In this document: piece after piece, positions 44,946 through 56,213 of the stretch
Numbering within the stretch: the first letter of the stretch is position 1
Layout: every line of letters starts with the position of its first letter
From: Trichopria drosophilae
Taxonomy: Eukaryota; Arthropoda; Insecta; Hymenoptera; Diapriidae
Direction of reading: 5' to 3'
Assembly (NCBI GenBank): GCA_030407085.1
Contig: CM059587.1
Location: 71,289,001-71,353,000, forward strand
DNA: 64,000 bases
Made by a program: the position numbers and the translations under genes
The notes under the pieces: generated by a model
The model's database searches: none
What the model was told of the DNA's origin: nothing
Seen by the model: only the letters and a program-made list of their open reading frames with translations

Positions 44946-46683
44946 AATATTACAAATAATTGTTAATAACAAAAGCGTCTAGAAATTATGAATGAATATT
45001 CTCAAAGATTAATAAAAGTGTACCTGTCCCTACATTTTTATTTTTATTTATTATTTAATATTGTTGTATACTTTTCAAACATTCACTTTATGTTTATAAT
45101 ATTTTTATTCTTACAGTTTTATTATACAGTTGGCCATTCGCTCTCTTTAAAAACATTTCAATAGCAGATTATTACTACTCGATTATTACACTGCTACATA
45201 ATAAACTAATTGCAAAAGAAAACTAGTGTTGGCGTGGTGCCTCGCTCGCTTCGCTCGCTCAGAAACTTCGACCCAGTGGAAAGTCGGCTATTCCTTAAGA
45301 CTCGTTTGTTTACCAACAGCTTTCAATTATATTATAAAATTATATTGATATTTGGGGGTCCAATCATATTAGGTCCAAGTGGCTTCGATAGATATGTTGC
45401 AACAATATAGTGTTTCTTATATGTATGAAAATTGAAAATGAGCATTTTCAAAACTTCGACCCCGACAACAGGCCAGCCGAAGTATTAATAAATAAAAGTT
45501 GGGTAAACCTTTGGAAAAGCCGACATCGCAAAAAAAAAATTGTGCCATACTAGTTTTGTGTATTTTTGCCTCCTGATTACGAATATGACAAAAAAAAATC
45601 GGCGCTATGCTACACTGAAGCCGCTATCTTGAAAAAACACCTAAAAATCGTGTTTTTTTAAAAGTTTTTTTTCATTTATCATGAAAAATACAAATCGAAT
45701 GAAAAAATGTTTCAAATAAAAATTGTAGAGCACAAAATTCTCTGCAAAAAAGGTTTAGTACATAATTTTCGTAATCTCAACAGAAAGCTCGCAAATGAGC
45801 GATGAAAGTGACCGTAATAGATTTCTGCAAGGTAAAGCGTCCGGAAATAACTGAGTAGCATGTAAAGGCTTGTATAAAAAAATTATTTAAACAATAGTTG
45901 TAAGAAATTAGCCTTCTCCATACGAGGATTCGGAAAGGCTGGAACAAAATAACCGAAGAAGCCCCTGGAGTTAGGAACTCGTCGGACAGAAGGTCCGGAG
46001 CGGCATCCACAAGCTACAACGGGAGATTGTCGCTCGGCCAACTGCCGTCTACTCGGCTCACGGCGCCGCACTTATACCACGGACGACGTACTTCTGCCGC
46101 GAGAAAGCGTATTGCCGCGCGGAGCCTGGTGGTCACAGCGCGAACTCGCTGTCCCCACTTGCGCGGCGTTCCCCCTGTTCGGCGCACGTACCGTGGGACT
46201 GGCAACGAGGAGAGGCGCAACGCGAGTTCCTAGCGATTTACTAGATGGCATGCAAAACTGATAGTGATGTGGCATACAGAATCCAATATATGTCGCACGG
46301 TGGTCTTGAAAAATTTTAAATGCTTTTGACACATGTCCTCTCCAAATTCGATGAAAACTTGTTCTATACCACCTACTGAAGTGATCTCAAGTGAAATAAA
46401 AATCGCGTATTGGGCTGTTTTTGTTAAATCACATTTTTTCATATATTAAAAAAAATCTGAAAATTTTTGGCAAAATAACAAAAGTTATCGCCGGAATAAT
46501 CTTTAAATTTGATTAAAATAGAATGTTAGTAATTATAATGGATCAATAGAATTTGTAGAAAATGGTTATAAAACTTATTAAAGTACACAGAAGCAACAAA
46601 ATATTATGTTCAATAATTAGAAAGTAAATAAATTTATTCATTAATTCAATTCATTATGATACAATATTATACAAACATTTATA
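44946..46683. other. Unassigned stretch with a GC-rich island
   Basis: Mostly AT-rich. A GC-rich island at about 45960-46235 (with CGGCGCCGCACTTATACCAC at 46060) gives overlapping open frames on both strands (46014-46233) but no recognisable domain. It could be a promoter-proximal or retroelement 5' region. Another small GC patch, GCTCGCTTCGCTCGCTC, lies at 45244. Confidence 0.35.
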
Positions 46684-47266
46684 TTAAATATGTAAACTAT
46701 TAAATTCGCAAACAGCATTTAATAATGACATGGGATACTTCTCAGCTTCACTTCTAACTTTGTATTTTATCCATGTTTTGTTGAAGTCAGCGTGAAGAGA
46801 TTCTACGGATTGTTCTGAATAATAACCCAAGTCTTTCTGAGTCTCGATACAGAATTCCGTGACATGTTCAAAAAGAATATGAGTTTTGGGAATTATTCTC
46901 GATCCGGCAGCTGAGTATGCACCATGAAAACTTTGTATACAATGACCAAAATTTGGTTTCAAATCTTCAGAAAAACATGAATCCACAACCAGTTTTAATT
47001 TTGATAAACAATCTACGTATTTTAAACATCCTAATTCACAATTTGCTCGCAAAGTGTCAACATTTTTAAGTAACTTTGAGCAGCTATTGCCAACAAAAGC
47101 TGGAGTTCCTCCGTAAGTAGCTTGTCTTGATACCCCACAGGACTTCGCCCATTCCAAAGCATCGTGTTCAAACGCATTCATCATTGCATCAAATATTAAA
47201 TTTACGGTTCCAAGTAGCAGGTGTAGCTCAGGGGGAGGAATCATGTTTATGATTTTCGCATTTTGA
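46684..47266 (-). CDS. Unrecognised protein fragment cut at a TTAA site
   Basis: An ORF of about 186 codons (ATG at 47244) whose frame stays open upstream to the TTAA at 47267-47270 (NQNAKIIN precedes MIPPPELHLLLGTVNLIFDA). Notable stretches are ALEWAKSCGVSRQATYGGTP, FVGNSCSKLLKNV, KTHILFEHVTEFC and LGYYSEQSVESLHADFNKTW. The pattern HxxFEHVxEF...G.YSEQ..ESLH..F with late acidic residues is reminiscent of the C-terminal end of large transposon-derived proteins in invertebrates, but no family is named with confidence. The sequence is probably the last exon or C-terminal half of a longer protein that was interrupted by the element starting at 47267. Confidence 0.5.
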
Positions 47267-47400
47267 TTAAGGGATCCTCGAGCGTGCCGAGCGCGGTCCC
47301 GCCAGTGACGTCAGAGGCGAGAAAACTGCGCCGTGAAATTGGCGATTTTCGAGGGATTTTCGCGATTTTTTTTTGCAGAAATCGGTTTCTCGTGTCGAGG
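47267..47400 (+). mobile_element. One end of a TTAA (piggyBac-like) element
   Basis: TTAAGGGATCCTCGAGCGTG followed by CCAGTGACGTCAGAGGCGAG matches the order seen in the hairpin element at 6679-7137 (TTAAGGGCCCTCGAGCATGC ... GTGACGTCAGAAGCGAG). It is therefore a related but distinct element end. The opposite end was not found downstream in the window, so the extent is unknown. Confidence 0.5.
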
Positions 47401-48002
47401 AATATCGATTAAAGTATTATGGAAAAGATTGTTAGCTTATAAATAGGAAAAATAAAGCATCAAAGCTTGACAGCGGCCATCTCTTTGTCTAACTTCAGGC
47501 GATCGACATAAGACCTTCTCTTTCTACGTTGCTCCGCTCACTCGCGCTTCGAGACTATCTTAGTTGCTCGGAATAGAAAGACACTCGCTCCCTCTCTCTC
47601 TCTCTCTCTCACTGCTTCCGTACAAGAGTGCAGCGCGACGGGCCGGGCGTTGTCGTTACGAAAAATGCATGCATTTTTGCGAATGTGGCCGGGGAACAAA
47701 GTTCCGAAAATCAACACACCCCCCGACGGGCCAAAATTTGCATATAACATGCCTCCAGCGTGATTTTCTTCCCTTTGTCTTTTAAAATTTGGCAAAAAGA
47801 AAGCGAATTAAAAAACGTTAGAATCACACAATATCGAAATTTTAGTTTTCGTTTTCGGAACTTTGTTTCCCGGTCGCGCAAATTACACGATTTTTTAAAA
47901 ATATGGATGCTTTTTAGAAAGTAACACATCGAGAACTGCAGATGGTGAGATACGGTAAGTCATACAATATAGTTTTGAAGGGTTACTTTTTGATTATCGG
48001 AG
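47401..48002. other. Unassigned stretch
   Basis: Contains a short CT run (47596-47612) and no recognised gene. It may be the interior of the TTAA element whose end is at 47267. Confidence 0.35.
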
Positions 48003-48450
48003 TATAAAAGCGAAAAAACTTATAGTCAATTCACCCCAGATCGAATAACTTTTGTGTTCGATCAAAAAGTTTCAGTAAAATAATTGGCAAAGCAAAGCGC
48101 ACAAGCGACAAAAACTGTTCTTTTTTTTCTATAAATGCTGTGCCCTACGCGAACAAATTACACGTAATTTGCGCAATATTTATTTTATTCAGTTTTCCTA
48201 ACTTCTTTTCCGACACCAGACACTCGGAGGATAAAAAGCGAGAAAACTTATAGTCAATTCATCCCAGATCGAATAACTTTTGTGTTCGATCAAAAACTTT
48301 CAGTACAATAATTGGCAAAGCAAAGCGCACAAGTGTCAAAAACTGTTCTTTTTTTCTATAAATGCTGTGCCCTATGCGAACAAATTACACGTCATTTGCG
48401 CAATATTTATTTCATTTGGTTTTCCTAACTTTTTTCCGACACCATACCCT
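48003..48450. repeat. Tandem duplication, two ~232-bp units
   Basis: The phrase TATAGTCAATTCACCCCAGA and the following ~200 bp (GTTCGATCAAAAAGTTTCAG, GCAAAGCAAAGCGCACAAG, AATGCTGTGCCCTACGCGAA) at 48018-48225 recur at 48250-48445 with a few substitutions. The open frame at 48280-48699 runs through the second unit and shows no domain. Confidence 0.8.
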
Positions 48451-48771
48451 CCGTCTGTACAATTCAGAAAAATTTCAAAAAATATAAAAAAATATCGCAT
48501 TTCACGACAGATGGCAAAGCCGAGATTTTTCGCAAAAATTGTGGATCAAATACCTACCTTTGAAGTCCATAATCGGATACCCGGAAAGCAGCCTCACTAC
48601 GGGGAAATGCGGAAGAATGGAACCACACGCATTCATCCAAACACGCCCGCACAGATGCACACACGAACGCATATTCATTCAATATGCATACAGAAATAAA
48701 TTGACAAATGGGGGGGAGGGTGGGAGAAATGCCCCCCCCCCCCCTTTAGGGAGAAGGAAAAATGGATATTT

Positions 48772-50660
48772 TTATTTAATTTTTATTTTTTTTTTTTTTG
48801 TTTTGTCCTTTTTTTCATACGGGGGTCTGGGCCCCCGGGGCATTCGCCACGTTTCCCGGAAAAACCGCGCCATATCCTGAACGTAGCAGCGACGCATCGC
48901 CGCCTCCTGCCTCTCCCTTACCCATCTTCCCGCACGGACCCTGGGGCCCCTCGGGTGACGCTGAAACAATAAAAACATATTATAAGTAAAATACACGACA
49001 ATAGGCACTTATAGAATTAAAATATCGCACCAAACAATAAACATATTGCATCTAAATTTTATGAGGAAATGCGTCATCGCTTTTAAAAATAATAAAATGA
49101 CGGTTATATAATTAAAAATTTGCAATAAATAGAAATGTATAATCTGCAACTATTTGTGCGATGAAATAAATAATAAATATATTGTAAATATTTTTAATAT
49201 ATTATTTTAATGTAATATGTTAATTTTTATATAATATTTTAAATATATTGTATAAAAGAAATTAGTAAAATGTATTGCAGATATGTACCATCATATTTTT
49301 GCAGTTCAATTTTTAACAATAATCTACCCACTGACAGAACAATATAGTAAAATGTACTAATCGTAAATAACTATTTGACTAGTTGAAATTACTTTCGCTT
49401 GTAGTATACGCGTAGTCCAAATAACTTTGACAGCTTCTTATAAACTGTAATTTTTAACAACGTATCTACTTCCAGGTACTACATGACGTATAGGATCAGT
49501 ATATTTTACTATTTTCCTTCTCCCAGTGTGTAGCTTACCATTAAAAATTCAACTACAAACGCAATCCTAAATATCTACCAATCAACTGCTGCCATTTATA
49601 TCATCGCACAAATAGTTACAGACAATTTATACAAATTTTCAAGCGTATAACCGTCATCTTTTTATTTTGCTGCGTAATCTGTATAGATGCAATACGTTAT
49701 CATCATGCATTACACTGCGCAATGAAAAATCATTCTGAAGCTATTTGTGCGAAGAAATAAATGGCAGAAGTTGTTTGCTAGATATTTACTATCGTGTTTG
49801 TAGTTTAATTTTGAATGGTAAGCAAAACACTGGGAGAAGGAAAATAGTAAAATACACTGATCATATACGCGTACTACCTATAAGTCTATACGTTGTTAAA
49901 TATGTTACAGTTTAGACGAAGCTGTCAAAGTTACTTGGTCTACGCGTATACCTCAAGCAACAGTAATTTCGACTAGTGGAATAGTTATTCTAGATATTTA
50001 CTATCGTGTTTGTAGTTTAATGTTCAATGGTAAACAAACCACTGGGCGAAGGAAAATAGTAAAATATACTGATCATATACGCGTACTACCTATAAGTCTA
50101 TACGTTGTTAAATATGTTACAGTTTAGACGAAGCTGTCAAAGTTACTTGGTCTACGCGTATGTCTCAAGCAACAGTAATTTCGATTACTGTAATAGTTAT
50201 CCTATCTAGGATTAGAACATTTTACTATTTTGTTCTCTCAGTGGGTAGATTACTGTTAAAAATTAAACTACAAAAATACGATAGTACTCATCCACAATAA
50301 ATTTAAGCTATTTATTTCATCGCGCAAATAGTTGCAGACTATTTATACAAATTTTCAAGCGTATAACCGTCACCTTTTTATTTTGCTGCGTAATCTGCAA
50401 TGAAATAAATACCTGGATTTCTTCTCCCCGTTCACGCGGCCGCTCCATCGGCTCGTCCGTATCGGCATCGATGGTTTCGGCATCGGCGGTTTGCTTCTCT
50501 CTTGCCTCTGGCAAGTCAGGAGCCTCGTCGCTGAAATAAACAATAAATAGTTACATTTAAAAATTATAAAAAATTCAGGAATCTACAATTGTGAAATTCG
50601 TATTTCTTACCGATGATTTTCTCTTTCGGCCGTGCTGCTTTTTTTGCGGCTACCGTACAT
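48772..50660 (-). CDS. Three-exon gene of unknown function (118 codons)
   Basis: The exons are 50660-50611, 50530-50413 and 48960-48772. The borders are CG|GTAAGA, TTTCAG|C, CAG|GTATTT and TTTCAG|CGT, and the phases (2 then 0) match at both junctions. The predicted protein starts MYGSRKKSSTAERENHRDEA and has an acidic, Glu/Asp-rich middle (EKQTADAETIDADTDEPMER). It then has an Arg-rich, possibly nucleic-acid-binding last exon (HPRGPRVRAGRWVRERQEAA, CYVQDMARFFRETWRMPRGP) that ends in a Lys run. The exons are GC-rich against AT-rich surroundings. The last exon's start is duplicated, inverted, at 61246-61306 on the plus strand. The family is not recognised. It may be a gene carried by, or captured in, the inverted-repeat structure. 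The Lys-rich end may be an artefact of a poly-A-like tract. Confidence 0.55.
48897..50359 (-). repeat. Left arm of the 12.4 kb inverted-repeat structure (outer block)
   Basis: Reverse complement of about 59840-61306. For example, GATGCAATATGTTTATTGTT near 61158 mirrors 49030-49060, and the exon start CGTCACCCGAGGGGCC near 61248 mirrors 48944-48960. Inside the arm are smaller nested repeats: a ~200-bp direct repeat (49846-50060 against 50050-50210), which is itself inverted relative to 49421-49530. Short AAATAGTTGCAGAC-type ends recur at many borders and suggest layered hairpin insertions. Confidence 0.8.
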
Positions 50661-50841
50661 ATGCCGCGCCGTCGAATTTACCCCACGAACCGAGTTTTGC
50701 CGAACGTCTAGCGGTGTTGCCAAGTCGTTGGCTCTCCGGATTCCGCGCCCCGCAGGAACGAGGAAGAAAAGAAACTATGTATGATGAAATGTATTGTACC
50801 GACATACATGACGGTGAGCTTCGATTGTGTTGAACTCAAAA

Positions 50842-53097
50842 GTTGTTGCACCTCGTGGTTTTTTGTAGGCATATTTCCAGATTTGTCTCGCGGTTATTTT
50901 AAGCCGTAAATGAAAATAATCGATAAAGGGAAACTCGAAATATCTTGATTTTTCGAATTTTTTTAATGGTTACTGTAAATATTTTCCTCAAAATAACGTT
51001 TAGATCTATTTTTATTACAGGAACGTTTAGATTTTGACTGTAGAAAGATAATCCCGTCAGATTTTTATTACTTTTATATGTTAAAACTCAAAATATTTAG
51101 GAAAATACGCAAAAAAACGTGTTTTTTTTATATTAAAATAAAATAAACGGCTTAGACCTACCAATTGCATTAGATGTTAAAATGCCATTGTTTCCAAATT
51201 TCATAAACATTTAAAGAATTAATTATTTTATTTTAATATGTAAATGCACCTTCGTTAAATCTATATTATTAGTGTTTTTTTTATGTTCTGTACATATAAT
51301 TTGTCTCAGACATCCTGCGACGAAACAACTCAAGAACAAATTAAAGTATACAAGATTATCTGTAAAACAAAAAAAGAAACATTGCTTTATCTCATTTCGT
51401 TGCAAAGTTTGAGCCTTTCGAACATACGTTTTAAAGAATATATCTAGTTCAATTTGTTTCAACTTTCACAGATTGTTGATTATCTTGTTCTGCAAATGTC
51501 GATAGAAAAATCTGAGAAAACGAGTTCGAGTAGACGAATTTCCGCACAATTCTTAAAAAAAAGAAATCTGTCTATCTATTACATTTACAAAGTTATAAAG
51601 GTTTAAAGAATACAGGTTTTACGTATGTTTATTCGACGTTGATGGGACGTTGCACTCCTTAGAAAAATACAATTTTCTTATCGCGTAAATCAAATGGAAT
51701 TTGTTACTCGGTGTTTTTTTGGGTCGCTAACTACGAATCAAATGATAGATTTTGAAAATTCAAAATGGTGAGTTCAAAATGGCCGACGAAAAATATAAAG
51801 TTACTTGATCGAGATGAAACTGAGTACTCGGGGGTTTTCGAGGTCGCACAATACGAATCTGATGTTAGATTTTGAAAATTCAAAATGACGGATTCAAAAT
51901 GGCTGAACCAAAATGTATAAAGTTATACTTGATAGAGGTGAAATTAAGTATTTTAGGGTTTTCGGTGTTGTTCATTCTTACAAATACCATGCACACAAAA
52001 AAAAGCATAGATAATATTTTTAACTTAAAACATATAAAATAAAACAAACAAAATTAAATTAATTGACATTGAAAAGATTTCAAAAATCAAAAATTAAAAT
52101 TTTCTTTCAATTAATTCAATTATTTTTTTAAGTAAAGTAATATTTCAGAATCAATTTTGCTTTATAATATTTTAATTTAAAGAAAATTTCATTGATTTAG
52201 GCACATCTGTTACACAGAAACTTTTTTTTTTCATGTGAATGGTTTTTGTAAGAATGCACAACCCCGAAAACCCCCAAATACTTAATTTCATCTCGATCAA
52301 CTAACTTTTTATATTTTTCGTCGGCCATTTTGAATTTTCAAAATCTATCATTAGATTCATAATCAGCGACCCGAAAAACACCACGAGTGACAAATTCCAG
52401 TTGATTTCCGCGACAAGAAAATCGTATTTTTCTAAGGAATGCAACATGCGATCAACGTCGAATAAACATACGTAAAACCTGTATTCTTCAAACCTTTATA
52501 ACTTTGTAAATATAATAGTTAGACAGATTTTTTTTTGAAAGAATTGTGCGGAAATTCGCCTACTCGAACTTGTTTTCTCAGATTTTTCCATCGACATTTG
52601 TAGAACAATATAATCAACAATATGTGAAAGTTGAAAGAAATTGTACTAGATATTTTCTTTAAAACGTATGTTCGAAAGGCTCTAACTTTGGAACGAAATG
52701 AGATAAAGCAATGTTTTTTTTAGTTTTAGAGATAATCTTGTATACTTTAATTTATTCTTAGTTGTTGTGTCGCCGAATGTCTGAGACAAATTATATTTAC
52801 AGCACATAAAAAAACACGTTTTTTTGCGTATTTTCGTAAATATTTTGAGTTTTAACATATAAAAGTAATAACAATCTTTCAGGATTATCTTTGTAGAGTG
52901 AAAATCCGATCGTTCATGTAAAAAAAAATAGATCTAAACGTTATTTTGATGCAAATATTTACAATAACCTTAAAAAAAATGCAAAAAATCAAGATATTTC
53001 GAGTTTCCCTCTATCGTTTATTTTTATTTACGGCTTAAAATAACCGCGAGACAAATTGGAAAATATGTCTACAAAAAACCACGAGGTGCAAGAACTT
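50842..53097. mobile_element. 2.25 kb hairpin element
   Basis: The left arm starts TTGCACCTCGTGGTTTTTTG (50846) and the right arm ends with its complement (53071-53091). Inner landmarks such as AATCGATAAAGGGAAACTCG and the satellite-like pieces near 51720-51960 and 52260-52400 also mirror each other. The left arm is longer because it has two units of the ~120-bp satellite against one on the right. A ~220-bp loop lies near 52005-52224. No coding frame is supported; 51223-51462 and 53035-53232 are palindrome shadows. It lies directly upstream of the three-exon gene. Confidence 0.75.
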
Positions 53098-53105
53098 GTC
53101 GATAC

Positions 53106-53331
53106 GAAAGTTACTAGCCTCTATTGAAGGCGCGTTTTCATTATGTACATCCCCAGAATGTATGGATGTATACATACTTCGCGGAAAAATAAGTTCCGCT
53201 ATTCTTGAAAGGCGCGAAAGCAGTTTTTGCATTAGGCACCGAGTATACTGAGTCTAATTAAAATCGAAATCGTCCAAAAACTTTTTTCTAAATAGGTAGG
53301 GTTTCCATGACAACTGGGCCAGTCTTTTCAT
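53106..53331 (-). repeat. Left arm, inner block of the 12.4 kb structure
   Basis: Mirrors 59617-59840: AAAGTTACTAG ... GAAGGCGCGTTTTCATTATG ... AAAATCGAAATCGTCCAAAA ... GGGCCAGTCTTTT. On the right side this block is contiguous with the outer block, so the 2.75 kb between them on the left (gene exons 1-2 and the hairpin) is absent from the right arm. Confidence 0.8.
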
Positions 53332-53351
53332 AGCGTCTGTGAAATAACATT

Positions 53352-53472
53352 TGTGATAAACCATTTTACGAAAGTAGTGTGTGAAAAATGGATAAAAGAA
53401 GGCATATACATGCAGGCAAAAATGGCTTATGGTGGAATGGACGTAATCGCAAAAGGAATTGCTGTTTTACAA
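53352..53472 (+). CDS. Possible exon preceding the zinc-finger exon
   Basis: The open frame KWIKEGIYMQAKMAYGGMDV then IAKGIAVLQ ends at a strong donor, ACAAG|GTAAGG (53472), in phase 1. That phase is complementary to the GA start of the exon at 56025 (joined codon GGA). Its 5' border is not clear. No domain was recognised. The pairing with the next exon is inference from phase and strand only. Confidence 0.3.
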
Positions 53473-56024
53473 GGTAAGGAAATCTATATTATTCGCAAAA
53501 GGGTACTTTTATTAATATACTTACATATAAATATAAATATATTACAATTTTTACCTGAAACTTTGTTCAGTGTAGGATTGGAATACAATATAATTGTACA
53601 CTTCATGTAAAGTCTAAACTTTTTATACATTATGACGAAAGCCATATGAAGCTACATTATATCGCTATAAAAATATAAAACCGACAACTTTTATAAATGC
53701 ACGCCATCAGAAACTTCACGCTGCTACCACCAGGGTTGCCAGATTTGGCGACTTTGCGCCAAATTGGCGACGTGTAAAGCCTATTTGGCGTCAAAAAATT
53801 GCATTTGGTGATTTGCCGATATTTTGGCGACTTTTCAATTTCGTTTTAGCGATTTTTGGCGACTCTTCGCAGACCTGAAAGATTTTCGGTACACGTTCAG
53901 TTACACCGCTGATAGGTTCCACTGAACTGAAAGTTCACAATAAAGAACACTGAACGGTCGAGATTCGAGCATAGAGTATTTTCAATCTAGATGAGATATG
54001 CGTGACTATCGGAAGTTCCCTAGGCAGTCTGACATAACATCTAATACATATGTGAATCTAAAACTATATAGCGCTTTCTGCGAACACGTCATTAGTTTTT
54101 TAACGTTGCTGCACTGCGTGTATTGTGTGTATGTATTTTGTTTTCAGTTTCGTTTCATTACGATTTGAATTTGCCATCTTTAAAAAAGTGTGAGCAAATA
54201 CAGCAAAGATAAGAGAAAATACCGATATAATAGAGATTTTTTTTTTACGTTTTCAATCGGTTTTCGTATGCTTTTGATCTGTTTATATGAGCCGGAAATC
54301 GAAAGTAAATGATTTAACCTTACTTTTGATGTGGTTGCATTGTAAAAAATATTTTTGTAAACTGTCTCATTTCTCGTAGTAAACATTCAATATATTCAAT
54401 ACGTTATATTTAATAAATATTTGTTGCATTTAAGTTGAATATAGAGTAATTATTATTATTTTAGTATACACAAGAGGAAGAAATCGGAAGAAAACAAGCA
54501 CAACTGGGGGAGAGGGGGGCAATTTTCCTCTAATTTTTAAGAAGTGCGTCAATATTTCGGTTTTTATTTACGATTTCTTCTTACTATTACCAGAATATTA
54601 TTGATATTTTCTGATTATATTTATTGAGTCTATGCTGTTTTATTTATCAATTTTCGATGTTTCTTAAAAAATAGTTTGATGCAACGTCGAAACAAGAAAA
54701 GTATACATTAAATAAAGATTGAAAACATTTTACATAATTTGTACTGTGATACTGTAATTCTACGCTGTACATTACCGATCTCATTCAAATTTTGAAACGA
54801 CTATATTTTTATAAGGAAAATATAAATTATGCACAATTATACTAAGAGTCCAAATTTCGTAAAACCGTGTCATTCATTTTTGAAACATTGTATTTTTTTT
54901 CATTTTAAAGTTAGGTTAGGTACATACATACATAATTATTATTCTTTACACCAATTTTAAACAAAGATGAAAGGGGAGGTCACTCAGTTCCCGGTTTTCG
55001 GCGTACCTGAAAATGACAACATGTACATCCACTTTCATTAATTCGCGCAGGGAATCTTCGCTTCTATCTTTGTTTTTCATATCTTGTCTTGTCTTGTCGC
55101 AATCTTACGGATGCCCATAAGAAGCTCTTTGAAAAGAGGCGCAATGTTACCGCGTTAACGTTCGTGCTTCGACGAACCTCCAGAACGCCCGACTCGTTAG
55201 CGTTAACGTCGTTGTGCCCGGTGTGTCTATCTGCTCTTATCAAAGAGTTTCCGATGGGCATCCGTATGATTGCGCCACATTCCTGCTGTAATTTTTGTGT
55301 ACGCCTAAAAGTAGGAACTGAGCGATCTCCCTTTTTATATATTTTTTAAGAGGGTTCTAAACCAATCACTTCTTTAACGCAATCTTCCAAAATAAAAAAT
55401 TGTAAATTAAGAAAGAAAGTCAAGTTTTCTCAGAACGCATTAACGCACCTCGGAAAAAGTTTAATCGAAATCGCTTCAAAATTCAATAAAAAATCATTCT
55501 AATAAATGTAAATAAAAATATGTAGTTTTAAATTTACTTGAAGAATTTTTTATTTAATTTTAATCCGACTTCTCAGTATTGTTTTCACATGAAATCCAGA
55601 AAAGCGTTCTAATGTTGTTTGAATTTTTAAAAACTGTGTAAATACTTTTAAAAATGTATGTTTTAGATTAAGAAATTACGTTAGAAGTTTCTTTCCAGTA
55701 AACTAATAAGTACTATAAAACAAGAAATGGAATTGAAATATATAGAGAAAAGTCATGATTGGATTTATATCTGCCAATCAAGATTATGGATTTTAACTCC
55801 AACCAAATTCCTTCTTTTTGTGTTTTAATATCTTTCAATTTACTTAGTTAATGATTAAATTGTTACTTTATTGTAATATCTTACTACCCTACATTTTAAT
55901 AAAAAATAAAACATCGGCATACTATTTAACAATTTTAAAGCTATAGGTTCTTTGATATCCTTTTTGGATATTTTTTTCTTTTCGATATTGTACCTATTAT
56001 ACACATATTCCTTAAAAAATGTAG
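53473..56024. other. Intron-like or unassigned stretch
   Basis: Contains a patch rich in TTTGGCGACTTT / TTGGCGAC phrases (53727-53880), an imperfect hairpin at 55100-55273, and otherwise AT-rich DNA. The open frame 55089-55349 and its opposite-strand partner are hairpin shadows. If the exons at 53352 and 56025 belong together, this would be a 2.55 kb intron. Confidence 0.35.
55100..55273. repeat. Imperfect hairpin (~174 bp)
   Basis: ATCTTACGGATGCCCATAAG followed by AAGCTCTTTGAAAAGAG is mirrored by CTCTTATCAAAGAG and CGATGGGCATCCGTATGAT. The middle is GTTAACG-rich. Short MITE-like structure, family unknown. Confidence 0.55.
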
Positions 56025-56213
56025 GATGGTTGCAACATATCGATCAAGCAAAGCAGAAGAGTCCAAATGACCTCAACGAAGCTCACTGTAAGATTTGCGA
56101 CCAGTCATTGAGGAGTCATTTCAAAGATCTCAAAAAACATGCAGAGACTAAGAAACATGTACAGAAATCGGAAGTGCTCAATCGGAAAACTTATAAAACT
56201 TTGATGGACGATG
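56025..56213 (+). CDS. Exon with BED/C2H2-like zinc finger
   Basis: Flanked by the acceptor AATGTAG|GATGG and the donor GATG|GTATGT. The peptide is WLQHIDQAKQKSPNDLNEAH, then CKICDQSLRSHFKDLKKHAE and TKKHVQKSEVLNRKTYK. C-x2-C followed by DLxxHxxTKKH is the arrangement of the short BED-like fingers found at the N-terminus of hAT-type transposases and related host proteins. No transposase domain was seen after it in the window. The protein could be a transposon fragment or a host zinc-finger gene with distant exons. Confidence 0.5.

Noticed and set aside
49846..50210. Repeated ~200-bp blocks as a CRISPR-like array
   Set aside because: Only two units, long and without regular short spacers. The setting is eukaryotic, and the blocks are nested inverted repeats.
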